The notes: generated by a model from the sequence alone, not told the origin. A DNA stretch of 64,000 bases from Ruminococcus albus AD2013 (GCF_000526775.1 NZ_JAGS01000001.1:2294001-2358000); one strand, 5' to 3'. Positions 1-8,638 are shown, counted from the first letter of the stretch. Translations and numbers: made by a program.

Positions 1-245
1 AAAGAGTTTAGAAGGTCTTTAACATTCTCTGTAAATGACGCCGAAACTATCCACATACCGTCCGCATATACTGTGGTTCGTGCAAATGTGTCCGTCATAT
101 GAATAAAGACTTCATCATTTACCGCTATACGGCAGTCTTTTGGATCCATGGCAAAATGCCAAAAATCGTCACCGCATTGCACATCGCAAAGGTTAATTCG
201 TGATATGATTTTGTTCAAAAACGCTAACCTTTCTACTGCCATCAT
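1..245 (-). CDS. Unknown protein, N-terminal part only (runs off the window)
   Basis: An open frame runs from an ATG at 245 (a second ATG follows at 242) to the left edge, giving about 81 residues with no stop. It begins MMAVERLAFLNKI and contains a Trp- and Asp-rich middle (GDDFWHFAMDPKD) and FIHMTDTFARTTVYADG. No signal peptide or membrane segment is visible and I recognise no family. The low-GC spacer upstream (246-320) fits a promoter region. The start is uncertain because neither ATG has a clear Shine-Dalgarno sequence. Confidence 0.5.
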   Translation of the reverse strand, partial: MMAVERLAFLNKIISRINLCDVQCGDDFWHFAMDPKDCRIAVNDEVFIHMTDTFARTTVYADGMWIVSASFTENVKDLLNS

Positions 246-320
246 TATAGCACATATGAATTTAAATGTCAATAGGATTTATAAATTTTTATATTATAAC
301 AAATTAATGATATAGATATA

Positions 321-1796
321 TCATCTGTAGCTGCCATACTTTTTCTTGAATTCTGTCTTGTTTTCGTACATGGCTTTATCGGCACGCTTGAAGACGAAAT
401 CCAGCGTCATATCATCAGAAGCCTTTTCTGCCATGCCCACAGCCGCTGAAAATCTGTCCCATGGGTCGGCTTCGGTGTGAGAATAGCTTTCCTCAAAGAC
501 CTTTTTCACCTGTTCAAAAATCGAGCGTCGGTTCTGATAATCTGTGCCCTGCAGCAGTACAATGAACTCGTCGCCGCCTATCCTGTAAACGGGAGAATGC
601 TTGTAAGCCTCGCATATCATTCGGCAGCAGCCCTTTATATAATGGTCTCCCGACTTGTGTCCGTACTCATCGTTTATCCGTTTGAGATTGTTCATATCCA
701 CCATAACAATGGCAAATTCCTTAGGATATTCAGCGGTGAAATCCTCAGTCTTTTTGATGTATGCCGCCTTATTTCCCACGCCTGTCAGGGCATCCTTGTA
801 GGTCTCGATACTCAGCTGACCTATCTGCTGCTGCTGTGCCTTTATGTCTGCTTCGGCTTTCAGCTTGTCAGCCTGCAGGCTGTACAGGTCGTTAAGCTTA
901 TCGATAGTATCTATCTCCATATGACGAATACAGCGGTATATCTCCCCTATCTCGTCATTGCGGTCAATATCAAGGTCAATGACCCCTGCTTCTTCATAGC
1001 TGAGATGTTCAGAGGGCTTGAACTTTTTTATCTCCCGCGTCATAGCGCCCAGAGGTCTTATCAGCAGCTTGTTGATGAATAGCACAGCACCTGTCAGCAC
1101 CACAGCCACAAATCCCAGAGAACCCAGAACAAGGTAGATACGAAGTCTGTTTCTGGCTTTCATAACATCATCCATACCGAAATCACAGCCCACAAAACAT
1201 AAACATTCGCCCTTTGAATCGTAGACAGGCTCAAAATCCGAGCACAGCCAGCCCCAGTCACCCTTAGATATATTGGGTTCGGACAGGTCATTAAGATCCA
1301 TTTCCTGAGACTCTTCCTCACGTTCTTCACAGTATCCTATCTTGAAGAGCGGTGAGGAATCATCGCTAATGAGGTACATATCCTTTGCAGTTTCCTCATT
1401 ATCGCGGGCAACTACGTAGATGTATTTCATATCCTTGATATTGCCCATATACGCCGATATATAATCACGGGTACTGCAAAAACGCTCCCACAGCCCTTTC
1501 TCTCTGAGGTATTCTTTGATGAGGGCATCATCATTATCTTCTGCGGCTTTTGCCCTTATCTTCTGAAAGTTTTCCTCCTCCACCACTGCCTTCAGTTCAG
1601 CAAGAAAATCACCGTCAATGAAGTACGCCACATTCTTCGCATTATCGGAAGCACACTGCTTATAATAGGCGTTTATGCGGTTGACACTGGTGTTAAAAGC
1701 TATCATGGCAGTACCCGCCGCCACTGCGAATACCGTCAGCGTCACAAAGATATACATTTTAATTCTTATTGAAAATCGTTTGTTATCGTTAGTCAT
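321..1796 (-). CDS. Membrane-bound diguanylate cyclase (sensor-HAMP-GGDEF)
   Basis: Predicted to make cyclic di-GMP from two GTP. The 491 residues read as a short cytoplasmic N-terminus, a membrane helix (about 14-34), an extracellular sensor region (35-218), a second membrane helix (219-241), a HAMP-like linker with coiled coil (242-330) and a GGDEF domain (335-491). The active-site motif is intact as YRIGGDEF (GGDEF at 407-411), preceded by DALTGVGN and VDMNNLKRIND. The sensor region resembles the Cache-type extracellular sensors of this architecture, but I cannot name a ligand. GAGGTGA lies 6 bases before the ATG. The gene is divergent from a phosphodiesterase gene at 2108, so opposing c-di-GMP enzymes share one control region. 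No inhibitory RxxD motif is evident near the active site. Confidence 0.9.
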   Translation of the reverse strand: MTNDNKRFSIRIKMYIFVTLTVFAVAAGTAMIAFNTSVNRINAYYKQCASDNAKNVAYFIDGDFLAELKAVVEEENFQKIRAKAAEDNDDALIKEYLREKGLWERFCSTRDYISAYMGNIKDMKYIYVVARDNEETAKDMYLISDDSSPLFKIGYCEEREEESQEMDLNDLSEPNISKGDWGWLCSDFEPVYDSKGECLCFVGCDFGMDDVMKARNRLRIYLVLGSLGFVAVVLTGAVLFINKLLIRPLGAMTREIKKFKPSEHLSYEEAGVIDLDIDRNDEIGEIYRCIRHMEIDTIDKLNDLYSLQADKLKAEADIKAQQQQIGQLSIETYKDALTGVGNKAAYIKKTEDFTAEYPKEFAIVMVDMNNLKRINDEYGHKSGDHYIKGCCRMICEAYKHSPVYRIGGDEFIVLLQGTDYQNRRSIFEQVKKVFEESYSHTEADPWDRFSAAVGMAEKASDDMTLDFVFKRADKAMYENKTEFKKKYGSYR

Positions 1797-1844
1797 ATGA
1801 TCGTCACCTCTTGGGTTGTTTTATCATCAAAGTAGTTCATTTAT

Positions 1845-1873
1845 ATTATACTATATTTTCACATTTTAGTCAA
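1845..1873 (-). promoter_or_regulatory. Promoter of the diguanylate cyclase gene
   Basis: Read on the - strand: -35 TTGACT (1868-1873), 17-base spacer, -10 TATAAT (1845-1850). It lies about 50 bases before the GGDEF gene start and is back-to-back with the promoter at 1948-1976. The rest of the 311-base spacer between the two genes is AT-rich with no other gene. Confidence 0.75.
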
Positions 1874-1947
1874 TATTATTGTTGAAATTTTTCAATTAAT
1901 TATATCTTGTTATAGTTTGTAAAAATGAAAAACTTATTGCCAAGCGC

Positions 1948-1976
1948 TTGACTAATATTAATATATATGGTATAAT
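1948..1976 (+). promoter_or_regulatory. Promoter of the EAL / beta-helix gene
   Basis: -35 TTGACT (1948-1953), 17-base spacer, -10 TATAAT (1971-1976). A perfect 10-base palindrome CAAGCGCTTG (1941-1950) overlaps the -35 box and is a plausible repressor site of the LacI/CcpA kind. The transcript would have a leader of about 125 bases. Confidence 0.75.
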
Positions 1977-2107
1977 ATAACTAATAATCTTGGGTGATTT
2001 TGTATTTTTTAGTAATCAAGCACAAAAACGTCTGTGTGCTTAAAATATTCAGGTTAAGAAGTCGGTGGAACAAAAATTTAATGGCAATTTTATAAAGTGG
2101 TGATAAT

Positions 2108-4192
2108 ATGAACAGCAAAAGCAAAGGTATACTCCTGATGAAGGAATACCTTGAAAAGGCGTCAGGGGCGGGGAGTACGAGCGAGCTCGTGGACCTTGAC
2201 GAAAAATACAAGGCTATGCTTGCCGATGTGGATGAAGACGGATTGATGGAGCTGCATCAGGCGTTTTCCGTATACGCCCGCAGCATCATGCAGCAGCTTG
2301 AAGAAAAAGAGAGTTCCGGCAAGGCGGCGGAGCTTTCGGGAAAGGCAAGGAGCGAGTATCTGAAAGTTCAGCAGCTGCTCGATGTAAATCAGCTGACCTA
2401 CCATTTTCAGCCCATAGTACGCGCAGATAACGGTCAGATCTTCGCATACGAAGCCCTTATGCGTGCTGACGGCGTAGAGGGGATAACTCCATTCCATATA
2501 CTGAAATATGCAGAGCTTTCCGGAAGGCTGAGCGAAGTAGAGGAGTACACTTTCCTGAACGTGCTGAACATGCTGAAAGATAACAGCGAAAGTCTCCGCG
2601 GCAGACCCGTTTTTATAAACAGTATAGCCAACGTGCGTACCTCCCCCGAAAAGGAAGAAGAGATAGAACTTCTGCTTGAAGAACACGCTGATATAGTGGT
2701 CATCGAGATAACCGAAATTTCCGAATTCGATGACAGCAAGCTGGAAAAGATAAAGGAGAAATACGATTCTCTCGGCATACCCATAGCCATAGACGATTTC
2801 GGCACGGGATATTCAAATATATCCAACCTTTTGAGGTACACCCCTAATTTCGTCAAGATAGACAGAATACTCATCACAGATATAGCAAACAACACCAATA
2901 AAAAGCACTTCGTCCGCGAGATAATAGATTTCTGCCACGAGAACGGCCTTAAAGCCCTTGCGGAGGGCGTTGAGACTTATGATGAGCTCCGAACTGTGAT
3001 ACTGCTTGGTGTTGACCTGATACAGGGCTTCTATACTGCACGTCCGGCGGCGGATATATTGCCCGAGATACCCTATGAGCGCCGCCAGGAGATAATCGAG
3101 TGCCGCCGCGAACTTGAAGACGGCAGACGGCTGAAGATATACACTGCTGATAAGTACGAAAAGGTATCTCTGGAAAGACTTGGCAAAGAGGGTTACAGCT
3201 GTATACACATCGGTTTCAGGTACCATGACGGCAATGTAACCATCGCAGGCTCGGGAAATTACGATTCGGGCATACACATACAATGCTCAGACGGCTTCAA
3301 TGGCATGGTTGTACTGGAGAACGCACATCTTTCGAACATCGCGGGCAGACCCTGTATAGATGTCGGAAGTGAAAGCTGTGTGACCCTGTGCCTTAACGGA
3401 AACAACAGGCTCACGGGCGGCGGCATCAGGGTGGACGAAAGCTCAAAATTCAATACCGAGGGTGACGGCGATCTTGATATACAGCTGGGTGACACCGACT
3501 ACTACGGCATCGGCAACGACCTGTCATCTGCCCACGGCAGGCTTGAATTCGGGCATGACGGCACTATCTCGGTCAGCGCCAAAAGCCATACAGGTGTATG
3601 CATCGGCTCTGGACGGGGCGGTGAGATATCCATCGGCAGGGGCAGATACACATTCAATACAGCAGGAGCCTCCAGCGTTGGTGTAGGTGCTTTTGACGGC
3701 AATTCAAAGATCGAGATACTGGGCTGTGACCTTTCAATGGCACTCAACGGAGCCTTTAACGTAGGTATTGGCGCTGTCGGCGGCAATGCAAAGATACATA
3801 TGATCTATTCCAGCGTGAATGTCACCCTTAACAGCCAGATGGCGGCAGGCGTAGGCTCACTTTCCTGCGGCGATGCCGATATCCATATCGAACATATGAA
3901 TATCCATGAGAATATCCATGCTTCCGAGCTTTCAGCCTTCGGGGCACTCCGCGGTGATTCGGATATTAAAATGGAAAACGCCAATGTTGAAATAACAGCT
4001 GACGGTTCAAAAGCACTGGCTTTTGGTTCAAAAAACGGCAGTACCGACCTTTATACCGACGCCATCACGCTGAGTGTTGAACTTGCGAACTCACTGGGAT
4101 ACATCACCACAGCCAAAAACATCAGCAATAACGGTGGCAGGACAAAAATAAAGCTCAACGGCAGTGAGTACGATACTATCCCTGCGGGCTGA
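2108..4192 (+). CDS. c-di-GMP phosphodiesterase (EAL) with C-terminal beta-helix repeat domain
   Basis: Predicted to hydrolyse cyclic di-GMP. Of 694 residues, 1-90 are helical and charged, about 95-320 form an EAL domain, and 360-694 consist of repeats. The EAL catalytic set looks complete: E115 in YEALMR, N171 in FINSI, E200/E203 in EITE, D229-D230 in IDDFGTGYS, K250 in FVKIDR, E287 in AEGVE and Q306 in LIQGF. The tail has about seven repeats of roughly 27-28 residues, each starting near (V/I)G(I/V)G and continuing with alternating hydrophobics, as in a parallel beta-helix. There is no signal peptide or membrane helix, so the protein should be cytoplasmic; such repeats are more familiar from surface proteins. 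The same EAL-plus-repeat arrangement recurs in the large protein at 44382-48122. The function of the tail is unknown. Confidence 0.88.
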   Translation: MNSKSKGILLMKEYLEKASGAGSTSELVDLDEKYKAMLADVDEDGLMELHQAFSVYARSIMQQLEEKESSGKAAELSGKARSEYLKVQQLLDVNQLTYHFQPIVRADNGQIFAYEALMRADGVEGITPFHILKYAELSGRLSEVEEYTFLNVLNMLKDNSESLRGRPVFINSIANVRTSPEKEEEIELLLEEHADIVVIEITEISEFDDSKLEKIKEKYDSLGIPIAIDDFGTGYSNISNLLRYTPNFVKIDRILITDIANNTNKKHFVREIIDFCHENGLKALAEGVETYDELRTVILLGVDLIQGFYTARPAADILPEIPYERRQEIIECRRELEDGRRLKIYTADKYEKVSLERLGKEGYSCIHIGFRYHDGNVTIAGSGNYDSGIHIQCSDGFNGMVVLENAHLSNIAGRPCIDVGSESCVTLCLNGNNRLTGGGIRVDESSKFNTEGDGDLDIQLGDTDYYGIGNDLSSAHGRLEFGHDGTISVSAKSHTGVCIGSGRGGEISIGRGRYTFNTAGASSVGVGAFDGNSKIEILGCDLSMALNGAFNVGIGAVGGNAKIHMIYSSVNVTLNSQMAAGVGSLSCGDADIHIEHMNIHENIHASELSAFGALRGDSDIKMENANVEITADGSKALAFGSKNGSTDLYTDAITLSVELANSLGYITTAKNISNNGGRTKIKLNGSEYDTIPAG

Positions 4193-4270
4193 GCCATGGA
4201 GAGCAGTGATGAAATATCGGTAACGCGGGAGATATCACCGCTTATAAATCACAGTCATCGCTAAAAAACT

Positions 4271-4304
4271 GAGCGTGAACGTTCACACACGTCCACGCTC
4301 TTTT
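4271..4304 (+). terminator. Terminator after the EAL / beta-helix gene
   Basis: A hairpin with arms GAGCGTGAAC (4271-4280) and GTCCACGCTC (4291-4300), one mismatch, is followed by TTTT. The stem core is shared with the terminator at 8258-8286. Confidence 0.75.
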
Positions 4305-4317
4305 AATTTGCAGAAAA

Positions 4318-4357
4318 TATTGACCAGCCCGAGTTCAGAAAGTTCGGTCGGTCAATA
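4318..4357. repeat. Inverted repeat in the 4.2-4.46 kb spacer
   Basis: TATTGACC (4318-4325) and GGTCAATA (4350-4357) form a perfect 8-bp stem around a 24-base loop that could pair further internally (CCGA with TCGG). It lies between convergent genes with no T tract, so its role is unclear. Confidence 0.4.
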
Positions 4358-4461
4358 ATTATTCGCTTTTCTTACAGCAATATTTTCATATTTGGTCGAT
4401 CATGACTCCCACAAGCTTTCAGCAAAAAGCACGACCCCAAGACCTGCCTTATGGCAGTTTA

Positions 4462-5247
4462 TTAAAAACAAAGCTTTATTATCTCTTTCATCACGCTGTT
4501 ATCATTATTTGAGCCTGTGGAGAAATTCGCCGCCTTTTTAACCAGTGAATGAGAATTCTCCATAGAAAAACTGTAATAAGAATTTTCCAGCATCTCGATA
4601 TCGTTGAGGTAATCTCCGAAAGACATGGTCTCGCCGTAATCAACGCCAAGTCTGTCCTGCATCTTGTGGAGTGCGGAGCCCTTGGTTATGCCCCGGTTCA
4701 TGATATCCACCCAGCGGTCACCCGAAAGCTGAACGTTGAAATACTCGCCGTAGCGGGCACGAAGCTTGGGATATGCTGTAGTTTCGATACTTCCCTTTCG
4801 TTCAAAAACAGCTACCTTGAATATCTCATCATCAAAGGCGGAAAGATCTTCCATATACTGCTCGTTGACGTAGTACTTGCGTATCTCTTCAAGCTCAGCG
4901 GCTTCTCTGCCGTTATGCCATGTGCCGTGCTTTCCGCACAGTAGTATCAGCAGATCCTGCTCTTCGCAGAAACGCACCATGTTATGTACAGCGTCATCGG
5001 GGAGCACCGACATCGATACGACCTCGCCCTTATCATAGACGTAAGCGCCGTTATCGCAAATAAAAATAAGATCGTCCATGTATCTTTTGAACTGCTGTTT
5101 CAGTGTACAGAAACTGCGTCCGCTGGAAACTGCGAAGCGAATGTTTTTGCTGTTCAGATTCTGTAATACGGTGTCAAAATTCTCAGGCAGGCGCTTGCTG
5201 TCATCAAGCATCGTGCCGTCAAGATCGGTGGCTATCAGCTTTATCAT
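4462..5247 (-). CDS. Cof-type HAD-superfamily phosphatase
   Basis: A cytoplasmic hydrolase of the HAD IIB (Cof) type, usually acting on sugar phosphates or similar small phosphoesters. The chosen start gives 261 residues beginning MIKLIATDLDGTMLDD, with the catalytic DxDxT motif at residues 8-12 right at the N-terminus as the family requires. Later motifs are FAVSSGRS (motif II), KGSALHKM (motif III Lys) and FGDYLNDIEML (motif IV, GDxxND). The frame is open 40 codons further upstream, but the ATG at 5247 has GAGGT just before it and fits family length. It is convergent with the EAL gene. The substrate cannot be told from sequence. Confidence 0.88.
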   Translation of the reverse strand: MIKLIATDLDGTMLDDSKRLPENFDTVLQNLNSKNIRFAVSSGRSFCTLKQQFKRYMDDLIFICDNGAYVYDKGEVVSMSVLPDDAVHNMVRFCEEQDLLILLCGKHGTWHNGREAAELEEIRKYYVNEQYMEDLSAFDDEIFKVAVFERKGSIETTAYPKLRARYGEYFNVQLSGDRWVDIMNRGITKGSALHKMQDRLGVDYGETMSFGDYLNDIEMLENSYYSFSMENSHSLVKKAANFSTGSNNDNSVMKEIIKLCF

Positions 5248-5496
5248 GAGTACCTCATTTCTGCCCTTAAAAGGGACGTTTCCGCCGTTCACAAACAAAG
5301 ATATTATAAAGGATTCCGACAAATAAATCAACTGTTTTTTATGCACTTTGCAAAACTTTGTAGACATCTATATATTTGGCACTGCTTAGCGAAAATAGTT
5401 GAATATTTTGCATAAATCTCCACGAAGCACATACCATTTACAGTACAGGGATATTTTTCCTGATGTGACAATCATCTGAAATATGACTGCAAGTCA

Positions 5497-5524
5497 TTGA
5501 CAATCATGAAAAATGTGTTACAAT
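5497..5524 (+). promoter_or_regulatory. Upstream promoter of the LTA-synthase-like gene
   Basis: -35 TTGACA (5497-5502), 16-base spacer, -10 TACAAT (5519-5524). A second promoter lies 94 bases downstream, so the gene may have two start points within the 512-base spacer that begins at 5248. Confidence 0.55.
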
Positions 5525-5594
5525 TAGTAGTGATATATATAGCTGTATGGGCTTTTGGGCAATTGTTTAAAACGCTGAAAATAAAAAATGATTC

Positions 5595-5623
5595 TTGACA
5601 ATTATCACAAATAGGATTAAAAT
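5595..5623 (+). promoter_or_regulatory. Main promoter of the LTA-synthase-like gene
   Basis: -35 TTGACA (5595-5600), 17-base spacer, -10 TAAAAT (5618-5623). The leader to the start codon is about 130 bases and contains the inverted repeat at 5659-5718. Confidence 0.7.
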
Positions 5624-5658
5624 AGTATTCGCAAAAGAATCATCAGAATAAACAGTGT

Positions 5659-5718
5659 TAGTTTTCATTCAGTCCGTCAAAGCCCAGAGTACAGAGAATA
5701 CGGCATAAATGAAAACTA
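5659..5718 (+). promoter_or_regulatory. Leader hairpin before the LTA-synthase-like gene
   Basis: A perfect 11-bp inverted repeat, TAGTTTTCATT (5659-5669) with AATGAAAACTA (5708-5718), and a possible inner CCGT/ACGG pairing form an extended stem in the 5' leader. It ends about 30 bases before the AAGGAG ribosome site. It matches no riboswitch class I know; it may be a regulatory stem or a DNA operator. Confidence 0.4.
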
Positions 5719-5759
5719 TTTATTTTGTTTATCAACGGTAGATCAAGGAGAATCAGATA

Positions 5760-8030
5760 ATGAAATTTATTAAGAAAATCGGCAGTAAGCTGAAGAACTT
5801 TTGCAAGGATAACCCTCTTCTGCTTTCATTCGTTGCCATTTCGGTGATCAATGCATTTTTGCTGAGAGTGTTCACTGTCAAATTTGCCTACAATCAGGTA
5901 AAACCATTGCTGGCAGATATCGCAGCCATGCTGCTGATGGGCTCATTCTCGTTTTGTTTCAAGACGCTGAAAGGGCGTTTCAGATATCTTATGACGATGA
6001 ATGTCATAAACCTGATATTCGTGGCCGGCAATTCGATATATTACTCGAATTTCAAGTCATTCCTGTCATTCTCACTGCTTTCAACAGGTTCACAGCTTCC
6101 CGGCGTTATGGATGCCGTTTTCAAGAACATCATGGAAGCCAAAGACCTGATATATCTGTGGGCGATACCTGCCCTTGCGGTGGTATACCACTTCTGCAAG
6201 AAAAAGACACGTGAGTACGACTCCCAGACAAAGCAGAAACGAAAGCGCAGCAGAAGCTTCGGATTCACCGCTGTATGCGGACTGGTCATCCTCGGCATAT
6301 TCGCCGCTACACTCACAGGCACCGATTATTCGAGACTCCGCAAACAGTGGAACAGAGAGTACGTACTGGGTACTTTCGGTATGTACGTATACCAGACAAG
6401 CGATGCGATATCCAGCGCATATTCCCGTATAAATATGGTATTCGGCTATGCTGAGAAAAAGGAAGCCTTCGATGAATTCTACGACGAGAAAGACGAGAAC
6501 TCCGAGGTTGCCGCATCTGCCGCAAAGAACGATTATACAGGTATCTTCAAGGGCAAGAACGTGATAGTCATACACGCAGAGAGCATACAGCAGTTCTGTA
6601 TGGATACCTACATAAACGGTGAGGAGCTCACTCCGAACCTGAACAAGCTGGCAAGAGAGGGTCTTTACTTCAAGAACTTCTATGCACAGGAAAGCGTAGG
6701 TACCAGCTCGGATTCAGAGTTCACGTTCTCATCATCGCTTATGCCAGCATCAAGCGGTACAGTAGCTATAAACTACTGGGACAGGGATTACGCCACCACC
6801 CAGAAGATGCTGAAAAATATGGGCTACTACACTTTCAGTATGCACGGCAACAACGGCTCTTACTGGAACAGACTGAATCTTCACAGTTCACTGGGATATG
6901 ACAAGTTCTACAACTATACCGATGATTTTGTTATAGATGAAACTATCGGTCTGGGTCTTTCGGATAAGAGCTTTTTCAGGCAGGCAGTGCCGAAGGTCAT
7001 GGAGATAGATGCCGAGCACAAAAACTGGTACGGCTGTTTCATAATGCTGACGAACCACACTCCCTTTACAGATATCGAACGTATCAGCGATTATGATATT
7101 ACATTCAGATACAAGATGTACAACGGCGAAACGGGACTTTATGAAGATGTTTCCGCACCTTTCCTGGAAGGTACAAAGCTTGGTTCCTACTTCAAATCGG
7201 TACATTACGCCGATGAAGCCCTTGGGCAGTTCCTCGCCGACATGGACAAGGAAGGCTTGCTGGAAAACTCGATAGTAGTGCTTTACGGCGATCACGATGC
7301 CAAGGTAAAGGCTACCGAATATGAGTACTATCTCAACTACGACCCATTTAACGAGACAGTCCTCACCGAGGAAGATGCAGGATATATCCCTGTTGACGAC
7401 TTCTACTACAACATCAACCGCAACACACCGTTCATTATATGGTCAAAGGGCGGCGAATGCAAACCCAAGGAGATCAGTCAGGTGATGGGTATGTACGATA
7501 TCCAGCCTACCCTCGGTAATATGCTGGGATTTGATAACAAGTACGCACTTGGCCACGATATATTCTCCATACCAGATGACGAAGAGAACGTGGTGATATT
7601 CCCCAACGGCAATTTCGTGACCGATACGATATACTACGACAGCCAGAAGGCGATGTATTTCGACCTTGAAGACTATAGGAACGTTATGACACACGCCTCC
7701 TGCAATCAGGTATACAAGGATACCCCCAACCCGATCTACGATGCAACAAAACACGGGCTGTTCAAAGTTTCCACCGATGAGGACTACTGTGCCGACACCT
7801 GTGAATCCCGCATAAATGACGGTATTGTGGACGATGATTATATACAGTCCTACGCAAGCTATGCCGAGGAGATAATAGATATCTCAAATGCGATAATCTA
7901 CTATGACATGATAACAAAGACCGAACAGGGTTTTGAACAAAGCGTAGAAGCACAGTTCGACAGCGACAGCCGTGCCGAATTATTCACACCGCCCGAAATC
8001 GGCAAGCGCCGCACAGGAATACCGATGTAA
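5760..8030 (+). CDS. LTA synthase family membrane sulfatase
   Basis: Alkaline-phosphatase/sulfatase-fold enzyme of the lipoteichoic acid synthase type, which transfers glycerol phosphate from phosphatidylglycerol outside the cell. Five N-terminal membrane helices (about 19-39, 47-67, 76-95, 130-145, 170-188) precede an extracellular catalytic domain from about residue 268. Visible motifs are VIVIHAESIQ (first metal ligand), GTSSDSEFT (nucleophile), MHGNNGSYWNR, NHTPF and YGDHDAK. Aligned on SDSEF, the usual catalytic Thr position reads Ser with Thr next to it. At 756 residues it is longer than typical LtaS (about 640-650), with an acidic C-terminal extension. AAGGAG lies 8 bases before the ATG. 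It may make LTA or modify another glycerophosphate polymer. Confidence 0.88.
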   Translation: MKFIKKIGSKLKNFCKDNPLLLSFVAISVINAFLLRVFTVKFAYNQVKPLLADIAAMLLMGSFSFCFKTLKGRFRYLMTMNVINLIFVAGNSIYYSNFKSFLSFSLLSTGSQLPGVMDAVFKNIMEAKDLIYLWAIPALAVVYHFCKKKTREYDSQTKQKRKRSRSFGFTAVCGLVILGIFAATLTGTDYSRLRKQWNREYVLGTFGMYVYQTSDAISSAYSRINMVFGYAEKKEAFDEFYDEKDENSEVAASAAKNDYTGIFKGKNVIVIHAESIQQFCMDTYINGEELTPNLNKLAREGLYFKNFYAQESVGTSSDSEFTFSSSLMPASSGTVAINYWDRDYATTQKMLKNMGYYTFSMHGNNGSYWNRLNLHSSLGYDKFYNYTDDFVIDETIGLGLSDKSFFRQAVPKVMEIDAEHKNWYGCFIMLTNHTPFTDIERISDYDITFRYKMYNGETGLYEDVSAPFLEGTKLGSYFKSVHYADEALGQFLADMDKEGLLENSIVVLYGDHDAKVKATEYEYYLNYDPFNETVLTEEDAGYIPVDDFYYNINRNTPFIIWSKGGECKPKEISQVMGMYDIQPTLGNMLGFDNKYALGHDIFSIPDDEENVVIFPNGNFVTDTIYYDSQKAMYFDLEDYRNVMTHASCNQVYKDTPNPIYDATKHGLFKVSTDEDYCADTCESRINDGIVDDDYIQSYASYAEEIIDISNAIIYYDMITKTEQGFEQSVEAQFDSDSRAELFTPPEIGKRRTGIPM

Positions 8031-8048
8031 TTCATAATTGTTGACAGG
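8028..8048 (+). repeat. AT-rich repeat fused to the stop codon of the LTA-synthase-like gene
   Basis: The TAA stop is the first part of TAATTCATAATT, followed by GTTGACAGG. Longer copies of the same element begin at the stop codons of the genes ending at 33700 (+) and 33943 (-). Confidence 0.55.
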
Positions 8049-8100
8049 AAGATAACTTCGCAGTTCTTAGGATAGAATGCCAAGGAGAAGAGCTTTGGGT

Positions 8101-8169
8101 CAAGCCTTTCGCGAAAGGCTTGCGGAGAGCACACCATCAGCAAAGCTGATGGTTAGAGGCAGAGCCTCT
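8101..8169. repeat. Three-hairpin intergenic element
   Basis: Three stem-loops stand in a row: a perfect 22-base palindrome at 8101-8122 (half-site CAAGCCTTTCG), a 9-bp stem ACCATCAGC/GCTGATGGT at 8133-8153 with an AAA loop, and a 6-bp stem AGAGGC/GCCTCT at 8155-8169. It is non-coding and looks like a dispersed repeat of the REP or MITE kind, but a genome search is needed to show copies. Confidence 0.5.
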
Positions 8170-8257
8170 CGGTCAAGGTGCAAAGGCGACGTTGCAGCTA
8201 TCATAACAATAGCAGACTATCTCCCGACCCAAAAGGCGCAGCAATAACAAAACATCA

Positions 8258-8289
8258 GAGCGTGGACAATCAAACCGTCCACGCTCTTT
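8258..8289 (+). terminator. Terminator downstream of the LTA-synthase-like gene
   Basis: A perfect 10-bp stem GAGCGTGGAC (8258-8267) / GTCCACGCTC (8277-8286) is followed by TTT. It lies 230 bases past the stop codon, beyond the three-hairpin element, so the 3' untranslated region is long and structured. Confidence 0.65.
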
Positions 8290-8317
8290 CTATCTGCGTA
8301 AATTTATTGCTGCGCCC

Positions 8318-8367
8318 GCCGTCAAACAGCGCAGCCACAGCCGACGCAGTCGCTGTTCTTTGACGGC
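8318..8367. repeat. Large inverted repeat in the 8.0-8.67 kb spacer
   Basis: GCCGTCAAACAGCG (8318-8331) pairs with CGCTGTTCTTTGACGGC (8351-8367), allowing a small bulge. From about 8400 to 8600 the spacer is a low-complexity run of ATACC/GTATA motifs that includes the palindrome GTGGTATACCAC. No gene is visible in this 640-base stretch. Confidence 0.45.
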
Positions 8368-8609
8368 TCGACCCGAGGTACGAGGGGCGACTAACTCACA
8401 AACTGACGACCCACGACTATACCAATCTATACCAACTATAATCACCCTCGATATCAATAAAGAAAAACCATCACAACGCTACCAAGAGATACGGCTGCAT
8501 ACGAAATAATACCACCGTATACCAAACCATACGACTGTATAATTTCGTATGAAACCGACCAATGTGGTATACCACTGTAATAACCTTACCGCGAAAAAAG
8601 CACAAAAAA

Positions 8610-8638
8610 ATACGCCTGCGTACAAAACGCAAGCGTAC
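8610..8638 (-). terminator. Terminator of rpmB
   Basis: On the - strand, TACGCTTGCGT, a loop of TTTGT and ACGCAGGCGTA form an 11-bp stem with one mismatch, followed by TTTTTTT. It lies about 30 bases past the rpmB stop. Confidence 0.75.

Noticed and set aside
5624..5759. A c-di-GMP riboswitch before the LTA-synthase-like gene
   Set aside because: The leader has stems and a CAAAGCC-like string but lacks the GEMM signature segments in order.
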